Assembly (NCBI GenBank): GCA_002189035.1
Contig: CM007989.1
Span: 5,859,001-5,923,000 of the forward strand
Direction: 5' to 3'
DNA length: 64,000 nucleotides
Origin: Utricularia gibba
Lineage: Eukaryota > Streptophyta > Magnoliopsida > Lamiales > Lentibulariaceae
Under the pieces are notes generated by a model that did no database searches, was not told where the DNA came from, and was given only the letters and a program-made list of their open reading frames with translations. The position numbers were made by a program, and so were the translations under genes. Shown here piece by piece: positions 1-12,175 of the stretch. Position 1 is the stretch's first letter; the number at the start of each line of letters is the position of its first letter.

Positions 1-267
1 TGCAGTTGTTGTCGATAAGGAGTCTGTCGTCTCAGATGAATGTGGATGCGGGGCAAAAATCCTCCATGGCAAGGGTGCTTTAAAACGCTACCTTGCACAG
101 CAGAAACGGAAGGATGCGAAGGTATGTCTCTGGATACAATCTTATGCTGTTTTGATGTGTGTTCGTAGCTGTATTTGCAGCAAGCCTTGTTTCTCTAGGT
201 ATCATCTGAAGGGTTCGATGGGGAACAAGATGTAGAACGTGAGCTCCCTTCGATTGTTGCATTGTGA
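1..267 (+). CDS. 3' end of an unidentified gene (last two exons)
   Basis: Two exons of a gene that begins left of the window. An open frame from base 2 reads to a GAAG|GTATGT donor, so the first exon is 1-121. A 77-base intron (122-198) ends in a pyrimidine-rich CTCTAG acceptor. The second exon, 199-267, continues the frame to a TGA at 265-267. About 63 residues are visible: a Cys-Gly-Cys-Gly segment (DECGCGAKILHGKG), then a basic stretch (KRYLAQQKRKDAK), then an acidic tail ending in SIVAL. Intron size, splice sites and codon use look like a real plant gene. I do not recognise the family, and the paired cysteines alone do not justify a zinc-binding claim. Confidence 0.6.
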
Positions 268-1180
268 ACTCTGGACTGCTTTCCAAGTGTACAGAGGTAT
301 GATAAAGATACGGACCTAATTATTGAACATGTGCTTTGCAAAGAAATGAAAAATCATTGTAGAGTTGCCATTACTCTACGATGGATGTGTTAAAGGTGCT
401 GTGGAAGAGTCATTAACATATTTATCTTCTTGTGTCTCAATGTCTTTCTAGTGCCTCTGCACCCGTAAATGAACTCGTGGCACCGCATACTCATTTTTGC
501 AGTTAATCTTTTTTAAGCAAAAACAATTTTCACCATCAAAATATAAATGTTCGGTTAATATAATTGAAGATGACATATGATACATATTGCTGCACTTAAA
601 GATAGATATTAGCAATAGATTCCACAACCATTCGTGAATTGCTATTTTACACTAACCCATTCAATCCTATAGGTAATGCCGTTGTATTTGTTAGTTGATA
701 TTGATGTATTTTGTCTCAATTTCTTATAGTATTCCTCTAAGTCTCGAGGAGACACTTCATGCCCCCAATGAGCAAGGTTTTGCTAGTAAAGTCGGAGGAA
801 AGTGTCTACTGCAAGATGAGGCTGTATTCAATGAGTGAAAAGGAGATTAAGTGATAAGGTTTGTTTTACGTTGCCCAATGAGATGGATCTTCCAGTGTTC
901 ACTATGCCATTGGGTTAGAAATCAACATTGGGCTATCTTCTATGTATAGTCTAATGGGAGTTAAATGGACCTTCCAGCAAATAGGGAAATGTATCACGAG
1001 GGATGCGATCAAAATAATACAACGAAAAGGGAAAGTTTCATCTTGTCACCTAAAAAACACGATCACCTAAAACCCATACCATTTGATGGCTTCGAGAAAT
1101 GCAACTTGTCCCTCCATTGAATTTCTCTTTAGGGAGCTAAGACTACAAACTCAACGGTTGAGTTCTTGATAATTTTTTAT
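268..1180. other. 3' flank of the first gene, no clear gene
   Basis: This probably holds the 3' UTR of the partial gene and then intergenic DNA. A short open stretch near 726-838, starting after a TTATAG that resembles a splice acceptor, could be an alternative last exon, but nothing about its protein is recognisable. No repeat was identified. Confidence 0.35.
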
Positions 1181-1200
1181 GTTGTTGGAGCATAGGAGCA

Positions 1201-1345
1201 TGGACTATTCAAGTAGAGTTGGGTACAAGCCAGAGTACGAGTCCGACTTGTCGAGTCAAAAATTAATTAGTTGACTCAGCGGGTCAAACCCGTGCAAGTT
1301 AAGTCCTTGACTTGCCTCGCACTCGGGTTGATATGTTGGATTGGA
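1201..1345. repeat. GAGTCGA/GACTTG-rich repeat fragment
   Basis: Repeated GAGTC, GACTTG and GACTC words resemble in style the GAGCTCGA-rich MITE at 56073-56454. No matching terminal inverted repeats or target duplication were found, so this is at best a decayed fragment. Confidence 0.3.
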
Positions 1346-1535
1346 CCCATGGGTTTAACTTTTTATTATTCTTTTAACATATTTTTTTTTCATTTTTGGT
1401 ATTTTATATATATAGATGATATCTGGATGAATAAATGGGATTAGAGCTCAAGCCACCCACTTAGATGTATGACCCTTCAAGAGAAAAAACTTGAAGGGGA
1501 TGATGGACTCATTAGTCAGGGACATGTTGTAAGGT

Positions 1536-1735
1536 TAGAGGTGTTATGATGGTTACATATCCCACATTGGTTATGAACGAGGGAGGGAATTTGATTTAAT
1601 GTAGAAACTCTTCTAATTTTATATGAGGCATTTTTCCTAGAAGTGGAGAACATAAAACCGTAAGAATTGGGTGTTCGAAGCAGATAATATCGTGCAAGAC
1701 GAGTATAGATCGTGACACATGTTATAGTGAGAGAA
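1536..1735 (+). repeat. LTR-type repeat fragment, family D copy 1
   Basis: It contains the ordered words ATCCCACATTGG, a pyrimidine-rich block, AACATAAAACCGTAAG, AGATAATATCGTGCAAG and ATCGTGACA. The same order recurs at 46140-46325 on this strand and at 40795-40965 on the other. Similar word series are common in LTRs and miniature LTR elements of many plants, so I read this as a degenerate LTR piece. No coding sequence is attached. Confidence 0.55.
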
Positions 1736-2190
1736 AAATCATGGTGTGCTATAGCTATGAGCTTAGGAGCTCGGTATCCAAGTGCTCTCATGTTCAGAAT
1801 CTGCTCACCAATGTCTGTTGGGGTCATCAGAGTTTGGTGTATGAAACTAAGAACAAGTGAGCTTCTCTAACAACATCATAAGAAACCTTACCGATATAAC
1901 TCAGTTATCCTTTGAGAGCAAACCAAAAGGATGAGTTCTCAATTCCTTATTTATTTTGACATGAGATCTCGGCTGATTTTTTTAGGTACATCAAACATGT
2001 AGTGAAACATAAATAGCAGACATTATACAGGTAACCAAATAGAAGATATGCTCAATAACTCACAGTAGAAGGTGGAGTTCAAAAAAATTTTTTTTTGATA
2101 AATTACATGAATCATTTGAAGTTTTCATAACTCTTAGTGGCCATCTACATCATCTTCCTATTCTTTGTTGATGGTTAAATTATGTACTCT

Positions 2191-3720
2191 TTAATCAACA
2201 TGTAACCAATCCCTCAAACATACGCATGCTTCCAATGTCTTTGGAGCCAAGTAAGATCTTTTCGATGTTAGAACTCGATCACTTGCACTAAATGCACTTT
2301 CCAATGCTATCGTGGATGTTGGGAATGTGAGCACACCTCTTGCAACTTGTGCCAAAATTAGGTAATGAGAAGATTGAGTCTTCCACCAACATAAAAGATT
2401 AAAGTTGTCTCCCTTGTTCCCATGGAGCTTATGCATTGCATTATGCAATGCAACTTCACTTACTTTTGATGTTGTATTATTAGTAGTCGAAATCTGGACT
2501 AATGAGTAACAATCATCTGTAGTTTCTACTGCAACACTATCTTCCCCTTAGGATGCAGATTGGAGATTACTGAGTTCAACATCATAAAAATCATATAAAT
2601 GTTCTAGTACACATATCACATAATTATAAATAGATGTTGCATTTTAAAAAAATACCATCAAGTTGAAAAGAATTGTAAAAATCACAAAATTTTCAGACTA
2701 GCAAGTGATCCAAAACCTTTAATTTTAGGATCAAGTATGTTTGCAACAAGAATTAGAGTTGGAATGAGATCTATAATACTTCAAAAATTTTGAAATCATT
2801 TTAAAAATGAAATCTTTAAAGAAATCAATGCTGCTATGTTTTTTAAACAATGTAATTTGAATTAGAACAGTTAACTTCAAATACATAGTAGTATAATACA
2901 CTCCTCTAAAAAAACATAATATAAAAATAAAAAATAAATAAATAGTCAATCAAAATATCAAAATTTTCAAAATCTGTTTTAACTAACTTGCAATTTAATT
3001 CGAGAAACAAATTAAGAAATATTAAATAAAATTCCATTAGTTTCACATAAGCGTTTAAATTCATTTTTTTCATACTAGAAATTTTCAAAATATTAACTAA
3101 CTTTTGTAAAGAAGCATGTAAACTAGAAATGCAATCAAATTCTAAAGCGTCGTCAACACATAATTTGGAATATGGCAAATGCATCTTGCATGAAAAAAGG
3201 CAACATCTAACATATGACTCATGAATATTCTTAAAATTCTAATAGCACTCGAATTATTTGAAGCATTATCTAAAATAATTGAAAATACGACCATGTGTCA
3301 TATACTCATGGAAAATATTAGAAATAAATATGACAATGTGCGCACTTTTGTGTGGAGGTTCGTAAGATCGAAATGCTAAAAATTCTCTTTTGCATTGTCC
3401 ATGTGTTATCTACCCATGAAATAATAATAACAACATAATCATCTCCATTTATTCCACGCCATTCATCACAAGTTAAACCAATTTTTTCTTTTCAAATTGT
3501 TCTAATATAATAGAAACAGTCTTTCTTCTGGAAAATGGAACAAAATATGGTTGCAAATGAGAAGTAATAAATTTTGTAAAATATGAATTTCCTACTTTAC
3601 TAAAAAAATTTTCACATGAAATTAAGTAATGTACTAACTCAATTTGAGAAAATTTTATATCAAAAATAAGTTTAGCACTAATATTATCACTAACAACATC
3701 CAATTTAGATTGTTTACAAA
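2191..3720 (-). pseudogene. hAT-superfamily transposase relic
   Basis: The end of the reading frame (2191-2448) carries the hAT C-terminal dimerisation region: a WWK motif, then ILAQVARGVLTFPTSTIALE, SAFSASDRVL and SYLAPKTLEACVCLRDWL. Upstream on the same strand (about 3380-3720) a second block resembles the hAT core start: SYFTKFITSHLQPYF, a lysine-rich stretch, TCDEW and an SWVDNTWTMQKRI-like segment. Between the blocks the frame is broken by stops and shifts and is very AT-rich. In intact elements the protein cuts and pastes DNA in the nucleus; this copy cannot encode a full transposase. No terminal inverted repeats were found. Confidence 0.7.
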
Positions 3721-3884
3721 TTGTAATTTGAGTTTTTATTTTATTAAGAATTTGGTTTCATGACCATGTTTATGTAATCTACACCTATTAGAATAGGATA
3801 GGCTATATTACCCATGCCCTTATTAGCACACATATGAGTTATTTAAATATTTACATGAGTCTCACAGTCTAATGATGGTGATTC

Positions 3885-5012
3885 TGCAAGTGTACAGAAA
3901 TCGTCGAAGTAATAAAATAAGATCATATCCACAGAGAATTGTTATTGGAATTTTCTTTTCAAACAAAGACTGAAAAAAGAACGAAAACAAAAGAAAGATT
4001 TGGTTTTAAAAACAATAAGAAAATTGGCTTTGGATCCAGAATTCACCTTGCTTAAAACTCGCCTAAACTTGTGTGTATAAACCTTGAAAACTGACCTGCT
4101 TGCGCAAGCTCTCGGGGTGTTATTCTAAAGTAGTGCTACTCGGTGACCGTTATAGCACCGTCCCTTGTTTTGTGGGATTATGGAATCAACCACGTCACCT
4201 GAGCCATTTCACCTCTTGTGATAACCCATGTTTTCTCCACACCCAAATCTAACCCTTACACCTCACACCTTGCAGACAGATTAAACAGAATGTGCCTTAC
4301 CAACGATATCCGATTGAGCCCTTCTCCTTAGGTGCTTGAGGCCAACCTTTGATTCTCTCATACTCCCTTCAGGTTATGTGATACTAAAGAGCACGTTGGT
4401 AAAGAAAATGTCGCGAAAAATAGAATCAAACCTCAATTTAAATGTCGAAAAACATAGTAAAACAGTCACACGCGCAAGACTTGCGCAAGCAAGGCTTCAC
4501 CGCAGATCCTCAGCCGCAAGCACCTACACGCGCAGACTTGACTCTAACATGAAAATAGACACGAAAATAGGAAATGTACAAAGGAAAAGTGGTCAAAGAC
4601 GTCTCCAATGGTTGAGAGGGTGGGGTATTTATAGGAGAGTAGATCCAAGTTTTCGTATTGAACTTATTCGGTGGGCTTGGATAAGATTTTCTATCCAAAT
4701 TTTTGAAGGTCTTCTTCATATCTTTATCTTATCCACGAATCTTGGACTAAATCTTTATCGTTTGACCTAGTCTTGGACTGAGATTCGTGGCCCATCAAGT
4801 CCATAATTTGGTGGGTCTTGATTTCTCTTCAAATTGATCCAAAAGTACCCTAAAAAATCCACAAAATACACTTTCTCTCCAAAAAGATCAAAGTAGTGTG
4901 AAAGATGCAAAATCAATTGAGAATAATGAGAAAGTGGGGTCTAAGATAAATAAAAACAACACTCAAGAGTTGTAGAAGAACATGTTTTGGAACGATACAA
5001 AATCACTTATCA
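3885..5012 (-). repeat. Decayed LTR, family B copy 1
   Basis: Read on the minus strand it begins TGATAAGTGATTTTGTATCG at 5012 and ends ...TACACTTGCA at 3885, with TG...CA ends. A shorter relative lies in the same orientation at 47757-48414. Both share the block around 4440-4660, with words such as AAAACAGTCACA and GCACCTA, and both are followed outside the LTR by AATCACCATCA-like bases that could be a primer site I cannot assign to a tRNA. This fits an LTR of a Ty3/gypsy element with its internal region lost. The open frame at 4336-4770 lies inside the repeat and is not a gene. Confidence 0.55.
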
Positions 5013-8000
5013 TCTAACATAAACACAAGTCCTCTCCCTTAGTTAAGGGTGTTGGTCTATTTTATTTTCAGTTATATTTTTAGTTTTATAAAATATTTTT
5101 ATTTTTAACTTCTGGAGAAGTAAAAATAGAATATAGAAATTTTTAAAAGAGAGCTTAAATAAAAATAGAATGAATTTTAAATGTTTAAATAAAAAATGTT
5201 AATTATTTCATAATTAAAGAATGTTAATAAGTCACCATTATGAGAAAAATAGAAACCTTGAGGAAATATGAAGTTTTGGTTAGATTTTTTAGATCACTAA
5301 ACCTAGTAGTTAACATAAATAAATGATGAATATAAATATAGCATAATAGAAATACAAAAGGAAAACCAACTACGCTAACTAGCCTACTTATAGGGGAGCA
5401 TCCCTTTGATTGAATATCAGTCCCAATTGATTCAAGAGACGACAGAGTATGTAGGATGTGATTCTTGAGCCACATGATACAACTAGCATCACATTTGATA
5501 GTTAAGAACAACTCTACATTGATCAATCTTGTAAACAAAGGCATTCCAGTGCACCATAATGCATCACTCTCATTGATCCTTAGTCAACTCAAAAATCTCA
5601 ACATACTTCACAATACTAAAGTGATAAAGTTAACACGACGTGTATTAGCATCGACAATTCACTTCATGGACTTTGCAATTAAGTCATTGTGGCAATACTA
5701 AAATCGATCTACAACTCTCGATGATGTGTTCCATAAAGGGTTGATGCATGATCAAATTTCTTGGCATTCAAATTCTACAATAAAGTCACTAATAAGATCA
5801 ACTTTTTATCAACATTCAATACCAAAATCTTATCATTTTAATCTAAATATATGAGCTAATAAATTAGTTCTATTCCTTCATTCCACCATTCATCCTATTC
5901 CTTGATTGTTTTCTTCTTTGGATCCCACCCTATACTAGTCAAATTTTTAAAACACATCTACAAAGCCGAAAAATCCTCGAGGTTCTAGCTATTTGTTCTT
6001 TATTTGTTATATTGTATTTTCACAAAGTGCTCATTGATTCAACTTAGTAAGAATGTAATGCAATCCAGTTTTGAAATATGCTATGGGATAATTCCCAACA
6101 CCCACTTCTTCTTGATACATCTCTAAAAATATTCACATTCTTCCATCAATCTTTTAGTATGTAAATATCTTTATTCATTACAGATTTCTGAGATTTTTTT
6201 ATCCATGTCCATAATGCTTCTTAAATGTGGAAATAAAGATAGAGCTAAATGAGATGAAAATAAGATAAAAATTATGTAGTTCAAGAATGTGGCATGAAGT
6301 GGAGAAAAGGCAATAATGTTTATTTTAACAGTATGCTTAATCTTCACATAGCACCATATTTGGTCAAAATTGAAAATATGATCGAAGACATACATGATAA
6401 AACAACTATATTTTAAATGCAAATGAAATAAAAAGAATTTGTTAGTTACTAACTGCATCTTTACCAATTTCCGGAAATATTGACATTGTATTTCTGGAAA
6501 TTGAATTATTAAATTTTCTTAATGTTTGTATTCATTTTCAAAAATCATAATATTCAAATAATTTAAAATTACTTTGTTTTTAAGTCGTTTCCGGAAGGAA
6601 ACTGTCTTTCCTCGTTTTCATTTCATGAAGAAAGATGAAGCATGTTTACTGATTTCCGGAAATAGTGTAAGATGCTCTAAGTGGATAAATATTAAGTCCG
6701 TTCCCTCTTTCTCCTCCACCCACACTCAAACCATTGGTCTTGCACCTTCCTCTACTCCATGCAACTCCCATCAATAGGTTTTGTTAGTTACTAGATTAGG
6801 TTATTGGGTTAAAAAGCAATAATGGGGTTACGACATTTTGTGTTGCAAGCATTGAGAAATTTTAGTGTGCAATTTGTTTGTAGGTCGATAATGACATACC
6901 TAGTGAAAGATACATCAGCCCCAAAGAAGAAAACTTGAATGACTAATTGGCCTCCGCTGCCTCTTCAAGTAGCCAGGTGGCTCATCATAAGGTTTCGACT
7001 TCTCATCATAGTAGCCAAAGAATCAACAAAGGCATGGTTTGTTTCCCTTCGCTCACCATGCTTTTCAGTTTACTCTTGAAAACTTCTTTGGCCTCAAAAT
7101 TCTCTAAATCGCCTTCATCAAGCTCCATTTTAGGTTATCGTTGCATCAAGGAAGAGGCGAATTGACCAATATATATGAAGTAATGAGGGAGATTGAGTGG
7201 AATCTGGTGCCAATCGAGAAATTTGTTTGGAGCCACGATGACCATGATCCCCCAAGAAATCCTTTCATAAGCATTATAGGCATTATACACTTTCCTTTCG
7301 AGTTCCTCTACTAATTTTCTCAGTGGCCATGATCCCCCAAGAAATTTGCTTACTTCTCTTTTGTCTGACACATCTTATAAAATGCATTATTTGACAGATT
7401 TCAAGATCAAGTTCTGGACTAAGTAGGGTGCATTCGGGAGGTTGTAGTCTCACTGGAAAAATAGCACCAAAACCTACTTTGCATCAACCCTCCCAAGTGG
7501 TGGCGAGTTTAGCTAGTAAGCATTCCCAACTCTATAGCCTAATAGGTAGAATCGGTTGAGACCTACCCCAAGACCCTTTTGATCTTTGGGCATGCATCCT
7601 ACAGAAGTCACATAAATCTAGAACACCCTCCAATATGAGGGTAGTGTCTTGACGATGGGCTAAAATCAAATACACGTATAGAGGAAGTGACAAAGAAAGT
7701 AATGAAGGAATATGGTGGGAACCATAACCCGACTTTAAAGGCACCCACAATAAGAGAAAAATCGTGGAGGGGAATTCTAGACCTTCATGGTACTGATGAT
7801 CACGAAAAAGTGTTGATGGCCATTCCGCATCCCCTTTATAGCCAAAATCTCAATCATCTGTCGTAGATATTTTGAAACTAAAAATTTACATTCCAAGTAT
7901 TGAGGTGTGATGGAATGAAGGCCTTAGAAAGGAGGAGAATGTACATTTTAAGGAATGTGAAAAACTAAACTTAGAAAGGTAGAAAAAATAACTTTAAAAC

Positions 8001-8819
8001 TATTTTTTTTCATATGAAAGTTGAAACCCCAGCATAAGAGGTTACTTCTAAAATTTCATTATGGTGAAGGAATTATTTTTCTCTAATTCAAGGAGGACGA
8101 CCCCCAACTCTAAGGAGGATGGACTGGGTCTCTTTGGTGCTTGCTCAATAGAATACCCCGAACATGCATGGAATGAATTAGAATTTGAAAAATTAATATC
8201 TAAATAATGTTTAAATTCATTTCTTATTGCAATTTAGAAGGATGGTTTTGTAGCTTCTCCTCTTTTGTTTGATAAGGTGTGTCGTTGAATCAATATTGAT
8301 CTCATCTTGAAAATATGTCAAATAGGCTATCAATATAACTTTGACTCTATGGGACTGTTCAATTTCGATTTTATATTATTCTTTTTTGAAAAAAATATTT
8401 TATAAAAGATTTAGATAATCTCTCTATTTAAGAATATTTACTAAAAAAATATCTCACATACCATTAGTTGACCAATTTCACCATCACTCGAAATCCTAGA
8501 AATCAAATACTAAATACTAAATACCGAATTCTTAAAAGAAATGGATATGGCATTATACTCTCACCCCTACACGCGGGATGACAACGATTAAAAAATAGGA
8601 TGCCGATCAAAACAAATTCCAAACACCGTGCTTTGAGCTTGGGCTTTTTGTGATTCTTAACCAACCCTATCTAAATCAATCATAACATAATTTATTATAC
8701 CATTTTAAATCTATTTCATGCCATCATCCAAGCATCTCCTTAGCTACCTAAAGACATAAGAGGATACCAGTAAAAGTGAAAACACAAAAGGTCAGTTTGA
8801 ACGAGAGGAAAAGAGATCA
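5013..8819. other. AT-rich intergenic stretch, no gene recognised
   Basis: Only short frames with no recognisable domain are present. Three copies of a TTCCGGAAA-like word lie at about 6470, 6590 and 6655, and CATGATCCCCCAAGAAAT occurs twice (about 7245 and 7329), suggesting old local duplication. I found no LTR boundary, transposase or splice-supported exon. Part of 8700-8819 is the downstream flank of the PILS gene. Confidence 0.5.
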
Positions 8820-8835
8820 GGATGCAAATGGAAGA

Positions 8836-8841
8836 TTTATT
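8836..8841 (-). terminator. Candidate poly(A) signal of the PILS gene
   Basis: On the minus strand this reads AATAAA, 105 bases downstream of the PILS stop codon. Only the motif and distance support it. Confidence 0.5.
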
Positions 8842-8945
8842 ACGCTGCTCCACAGTCTGTCTGTTGTCTTCAAGAAAAGAGCAACCACATGATACAAGAT
8901 GTGTCCTCCATGGCTGAACCTCATCTCAACTCAACTCAGCTCAGC

Positions 8946-10313
8946 TCAAAGACGATGTAGCAGCAGCTTGAAATAAACTATGACGTAGAAAGCCAGAGAA
9001 AAAACAGCCAGAATGTGCTGCCAAAACAGAAGAGCTGAAGCCTCACTTACAGCATACCCCCTCAAGCTTGCAACGGCTCCCAGTAAGATGGCACTTGGTG
9101 TGGTGTACTGCAACAGAAGCACAAACCTGTACATTTCGTCCTCCTGGATTAAAAAATTCAGCTTGTCTGCAAAGAACACGACCCCGATTCCGATCATGGG
9201 AAGTATGACTAGTCTAGCCACAATCACTCCGATTGTAGTTCTGATCCCAAGTTTAGATTCATTGGGTCCCTCGGCAAGCATTCCTCCTAGAATAAGCATC
9301 ACAAAAGGCACTGTTGCTCCTGCTAAAATATCTAAGCTGTCTGTGATAAATGAAAGAGGGGCATCATCTCCGTACACGAATGATTTGATCGGAGGAACCA
9401 TGCCAACAAAGAAAGCCAGGAAGGTAGCCAGAGTTGGTGGTTGAAGGATGTGCTGAATGGGGGTCTTTTCCACGACTATTCGGATTCTTCTCATCATCCG
9501 TGGCTCTGCTAAGCATCGAATGGATTTGGGGCTCCCTGGGTCAACACCGCCTTCCTCCAAGGCTTCAACTTCAGGAATAGATGTTTGGGACAGATTTGAT
9601 ACCGAGGCAAATATTCTAGCAATCAGTGGTGTTTTGCAATGCACTGTTTCCCTGTCTTCCATTCCAGGCCACTCTGCTTCCACAAGCAGAGGTCGACTAA
9701 GATCATTTGTGGACACTTGGGGCTGCGCCTCAATAGCACCCCCACTTTCAACTATCTCATAATACTCAATCGGAGGCTCCATCATGTGGTAAACAAGAGT
9801 ATAAACAAGAAGAACAGCAACCCACTGGGCAAAAGAAACATAAGCTGTACCAGTAGTATGACAAGACGGACCAAATGGATTCTCAGCACTGTGGCACACT
9901 GATCCCACAATAGCCAATGGAAGATTCCCAGTGTTCCCAAATGCAGTCATAATAACTGTAAACCTGTAGAATTCCGGAGGGGGGCGGCATAATTTCGCTA
10001 CAATCAGTCCCAACACACAACCAATAAGTGTACTGAGAATAACATTTACAGGTATGAACCACCACTTAACGAAATTCTTGGCATTTATTGTCTCTCCTAA
10101 ATGAATGAAAATGAGGCAGGGCAAGAACAACGCAAAAACAAGCTTGCTAAGCAGCCTAAATGTCGCTCTGGGAACAATTTTCGTCTTGGGGTGCGCAAGA
10201 ATCAATCCGAATACAGTAAGACTGATGAGCTTCAACACAGGCATAATCGAGAGAATCAGCTCCTCTCGAGTAGAGCGCATACCATTCTGGTTTCGCCCGA
10301 GATCTGATCCCAT
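8946..10313 (-). CDS. PILS2: PIN-LIKES auxin-transport facilitator (PILS2/PILS6-like)
   Basis: A 455-residue single-exon frame, close to the usual PILS length. PILS proteins are ER-membrane members of the auxin efflux carrier family (Pfam Mem_trans) that limit nuclear auxin by moving it into the ER. The first hydrophobic block, residues about 20-165, contains LTVFGLILAHPKTKIVPRAT, LVFALFLPCLIF and MTAFGNTGNLPLAIVGSVCH. A hydrophilic loop of about 110 residues follows, then a second membrane block (about 295-455) with GMVPPIKSFV, LGGMLAEGP and LLQYTTPSAILLGAVASLRG. A CRPPPEF motif and the lack of introns point to the PILS2/PILS6 clade; this placement is from memory of the family. Start chosen at the first ATG, which puts 25 residues before the first membrane segment. 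No frame breaks. Confidence 0.93.
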   Translation of the reverse strand: MGSDLGRNQNGMRSTREELILSIMPVLKLISLTVFGLILAHPKTKIVPRATFRLLSKLVFALFLPCLIFIHLGETINAKNFVKWWFIPVNVILSTLIGCVLGLIVAKLCRPPPEFYRFTVIMTAFGNTGNLPLAIVGSVCHSAENPFGPSCHTTGTAYVSFAQWVAVLLVYTLVYHMMEPPIEYYEIVESGGAIEAQPQVSTNDLSRPLLVEAEWPGMEDRETVHCKTPLIARIFASVSNLSQTSIPEVEALEEGGVDPGSPKSIRCLAEPRMMRRIRIVVEKTPIQHILQPPTLATFLAFFVGMVPPIKSFVYGDDAPLSFITDSLDILAGATVPFVMLILGGMLAEGPNESKLGIRTTIGVIVARLVILPMIGIGVVFFADKLNFLIQEDEMYRFVLLLQYTTPSAILLGAVASLRGYAVSEASALLFWQHILAVFSLAFYVIVYFKLLLHRL

Positions 10314-11285
10314 CTCGGGACACCGCAGAGATATTGATTTCCTCAGAAATGTAATGAAAATTTACATGCAGGAGCCAATTTCAGGAGAGAGAGAGAGGAG
10401 CAAGAAAAGGGGTGCGGAAGAGACGTAGCGGAAGAAGCTTGAAATCGGTGCAATACAATCATTCCAGGATCGGGGACGAGGACACTGAAAGCGACAGCAT
10501 CCCTATCATGCAGGTGTGGATCAATCATTCAAATTACCCAGCCATTTATTTGAACAATTACAGGCGGTGTATACCATGAAATTCCCGGATTTTATTGTCA
10601 AAATATCAATTATTATAATTCCCACACACTCTTATGTTGAAACACCCCATATATAAGACTTATTTTGATATATATTTATTTATCATGTAAATCTATCCAT
10701 TTTTTTTTTATTTCTCATCTCACTTTCTCCTACCTCCTCGATTCTCATTATTTTTTTAAATTTCTTTTTTTAATTAATATGCATATTTTATTACACTTTT
10801 ATTATACATTTTATTTAAGTTAAATATACATTAAATTTTGAAAAAAAATTGAAAATCACATTAGTTTGTAAATTTATAAAAAAATATTTTACTTCAAATT
10901 TAAATCCTAAATAATTATTAAATTTAGAATAATCAATCAAAATAAATTTTAGAATATTTTGATATAAAAAAATAATATATAAGGCCTCACCTAATAAAGT
11001 ATGATAAAATTATATTAGGTAAATCTTACATCGATTACAAATGGATGAAATAATGAGATTAAGTGGAATAATAATGTAAATTTTGCACAAGACTTTGATG
11101 AGCACAAAGAGAATTTTTATAGGAAATTCAAAGTTAAGCATATTTAATTAAGAGTAATTTCATGATGGGTGACCATTTAGGAAGTTTTTAATCAAAGATA
11201 GAGAAAATATAAAATCATTAGAGTTGGTTACCAAAAATAAACAATATTGTACAAAGGAAATATCAGTTGTGATAAGTGGTATCAG
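10314..11285. other. PILS 5' flank and very AT-rich spacer
   Basis: The first ~200 bases upstream of the PILS start are purine-rich on this strand and probably its 5' UTR and promoter. From about 10540 the sequence is extremely AT-rich with no recognisable gene or repeat boundary. I could not pick a reliable TATA box among the many AT tracts. Confidence 0.4.
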
Positions 11286-11289
11286 AGAA

Positions 11290-12170
11290 GGGTTTAGTCT
11301 TAGCAATAGCCTTGGATCATAGGGGGAAAGGATAAATGCCAAAAAAACTAACTAATGCATGCAAGAGGAATGAGTTGAGATGTAACATGGTTTTGGTGCA
11401 AAGAAGAAGATGCCTCCAAGGTAGGAGGGTGAGAGGTAGAGCATCGAGCCAATGACTTGATATGGAAGAAATGATTGAGACTATGGCAGCAACTATAACG
11501 AATTTGACCAACTTAAATACTAATGTGATGTAGGATAGAGTGGAAGAGAGGGGAAAAAGTAGTGATATGGATGTTGAGGATAGACAACCAAGGAAAGGAA
11601 TGCTAAAAGTTCATCATGAGGCATTAAAGAAGGTGGGAATACATGCTTTTGCTAGAGGGGATCTAGAGGATGCAAATACATGGCTACTCAAGTTGGAAGA
11701 AAAGTTTAGATGGAATTCCCAAAACCGATGAAAACCATGTTAGCCTTGCATTTGTTGGAAGGTAATGCTACAAGATGGTGGAGAAGTGTAGTTGGAAATG
11801 TATGAGATGGTGATGAGACCACTTAGTTATAATTCAAGAAAACCTTTTATGATAACTATTTCCCATCGAAACTAAGGAGAATTATGAAGGCTGAATTTCT
11901 GAGATTGTGCAAGGGAAGAGATCTAGTGATAGAGAATTTGGAAAAGTTATAGCTATATAGCAAATACACAGTTAAATGGATGATAGATGAAAATAAAAAA
12001 GTTTTCAAATTTAGGAGTGATCTTCATGAAAGGATCTTAATTATACTTGATGGATAAGAGTTGCAGAAACAAATAAGGTTTCAATAGAAATAAAAGGGCT
12101 AGACGTGAATAATATCAACAAGAATGGAATTCTGTAAGTAAGAGACCATTCAAACCAATGATGATCAAAG
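11290..12170 (+). pseudogene. Chromovirus-type Ty3/gypsy gag relic
   Basis: Fragments in shifting frames match the retrotransposon gag core: a LALHLLEGNATRWWRSVV block near 11740-11800, FYDNYFPSKLRRIMKAEFLR near 11850-11910, and a following ENLEKL...MIDENKKVFKFRSDLHERI stretch. In-frame stops and a frame change prevent translation. The piece ends exactly where the 5' LTR of the Athila element begins (12176). Pol remnants of a chromovirus reappear at 21130-22960, so this may be the left part of one element split by later insertions; that link is inference. Confidence 0.7.
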
Positions 12171-12175
12171 ATAAT

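Noticed and set aside
4336-4770. 144-residue plus-strand frame
   Set aside because: It lies in the decayed LTR 3885-5012, is antisense to the LTR and shows no domain.
9013-9902. Plus-strand frames antisense to PILS
   Set aside because: Shadows of the conserved minus-strand membrane protein.
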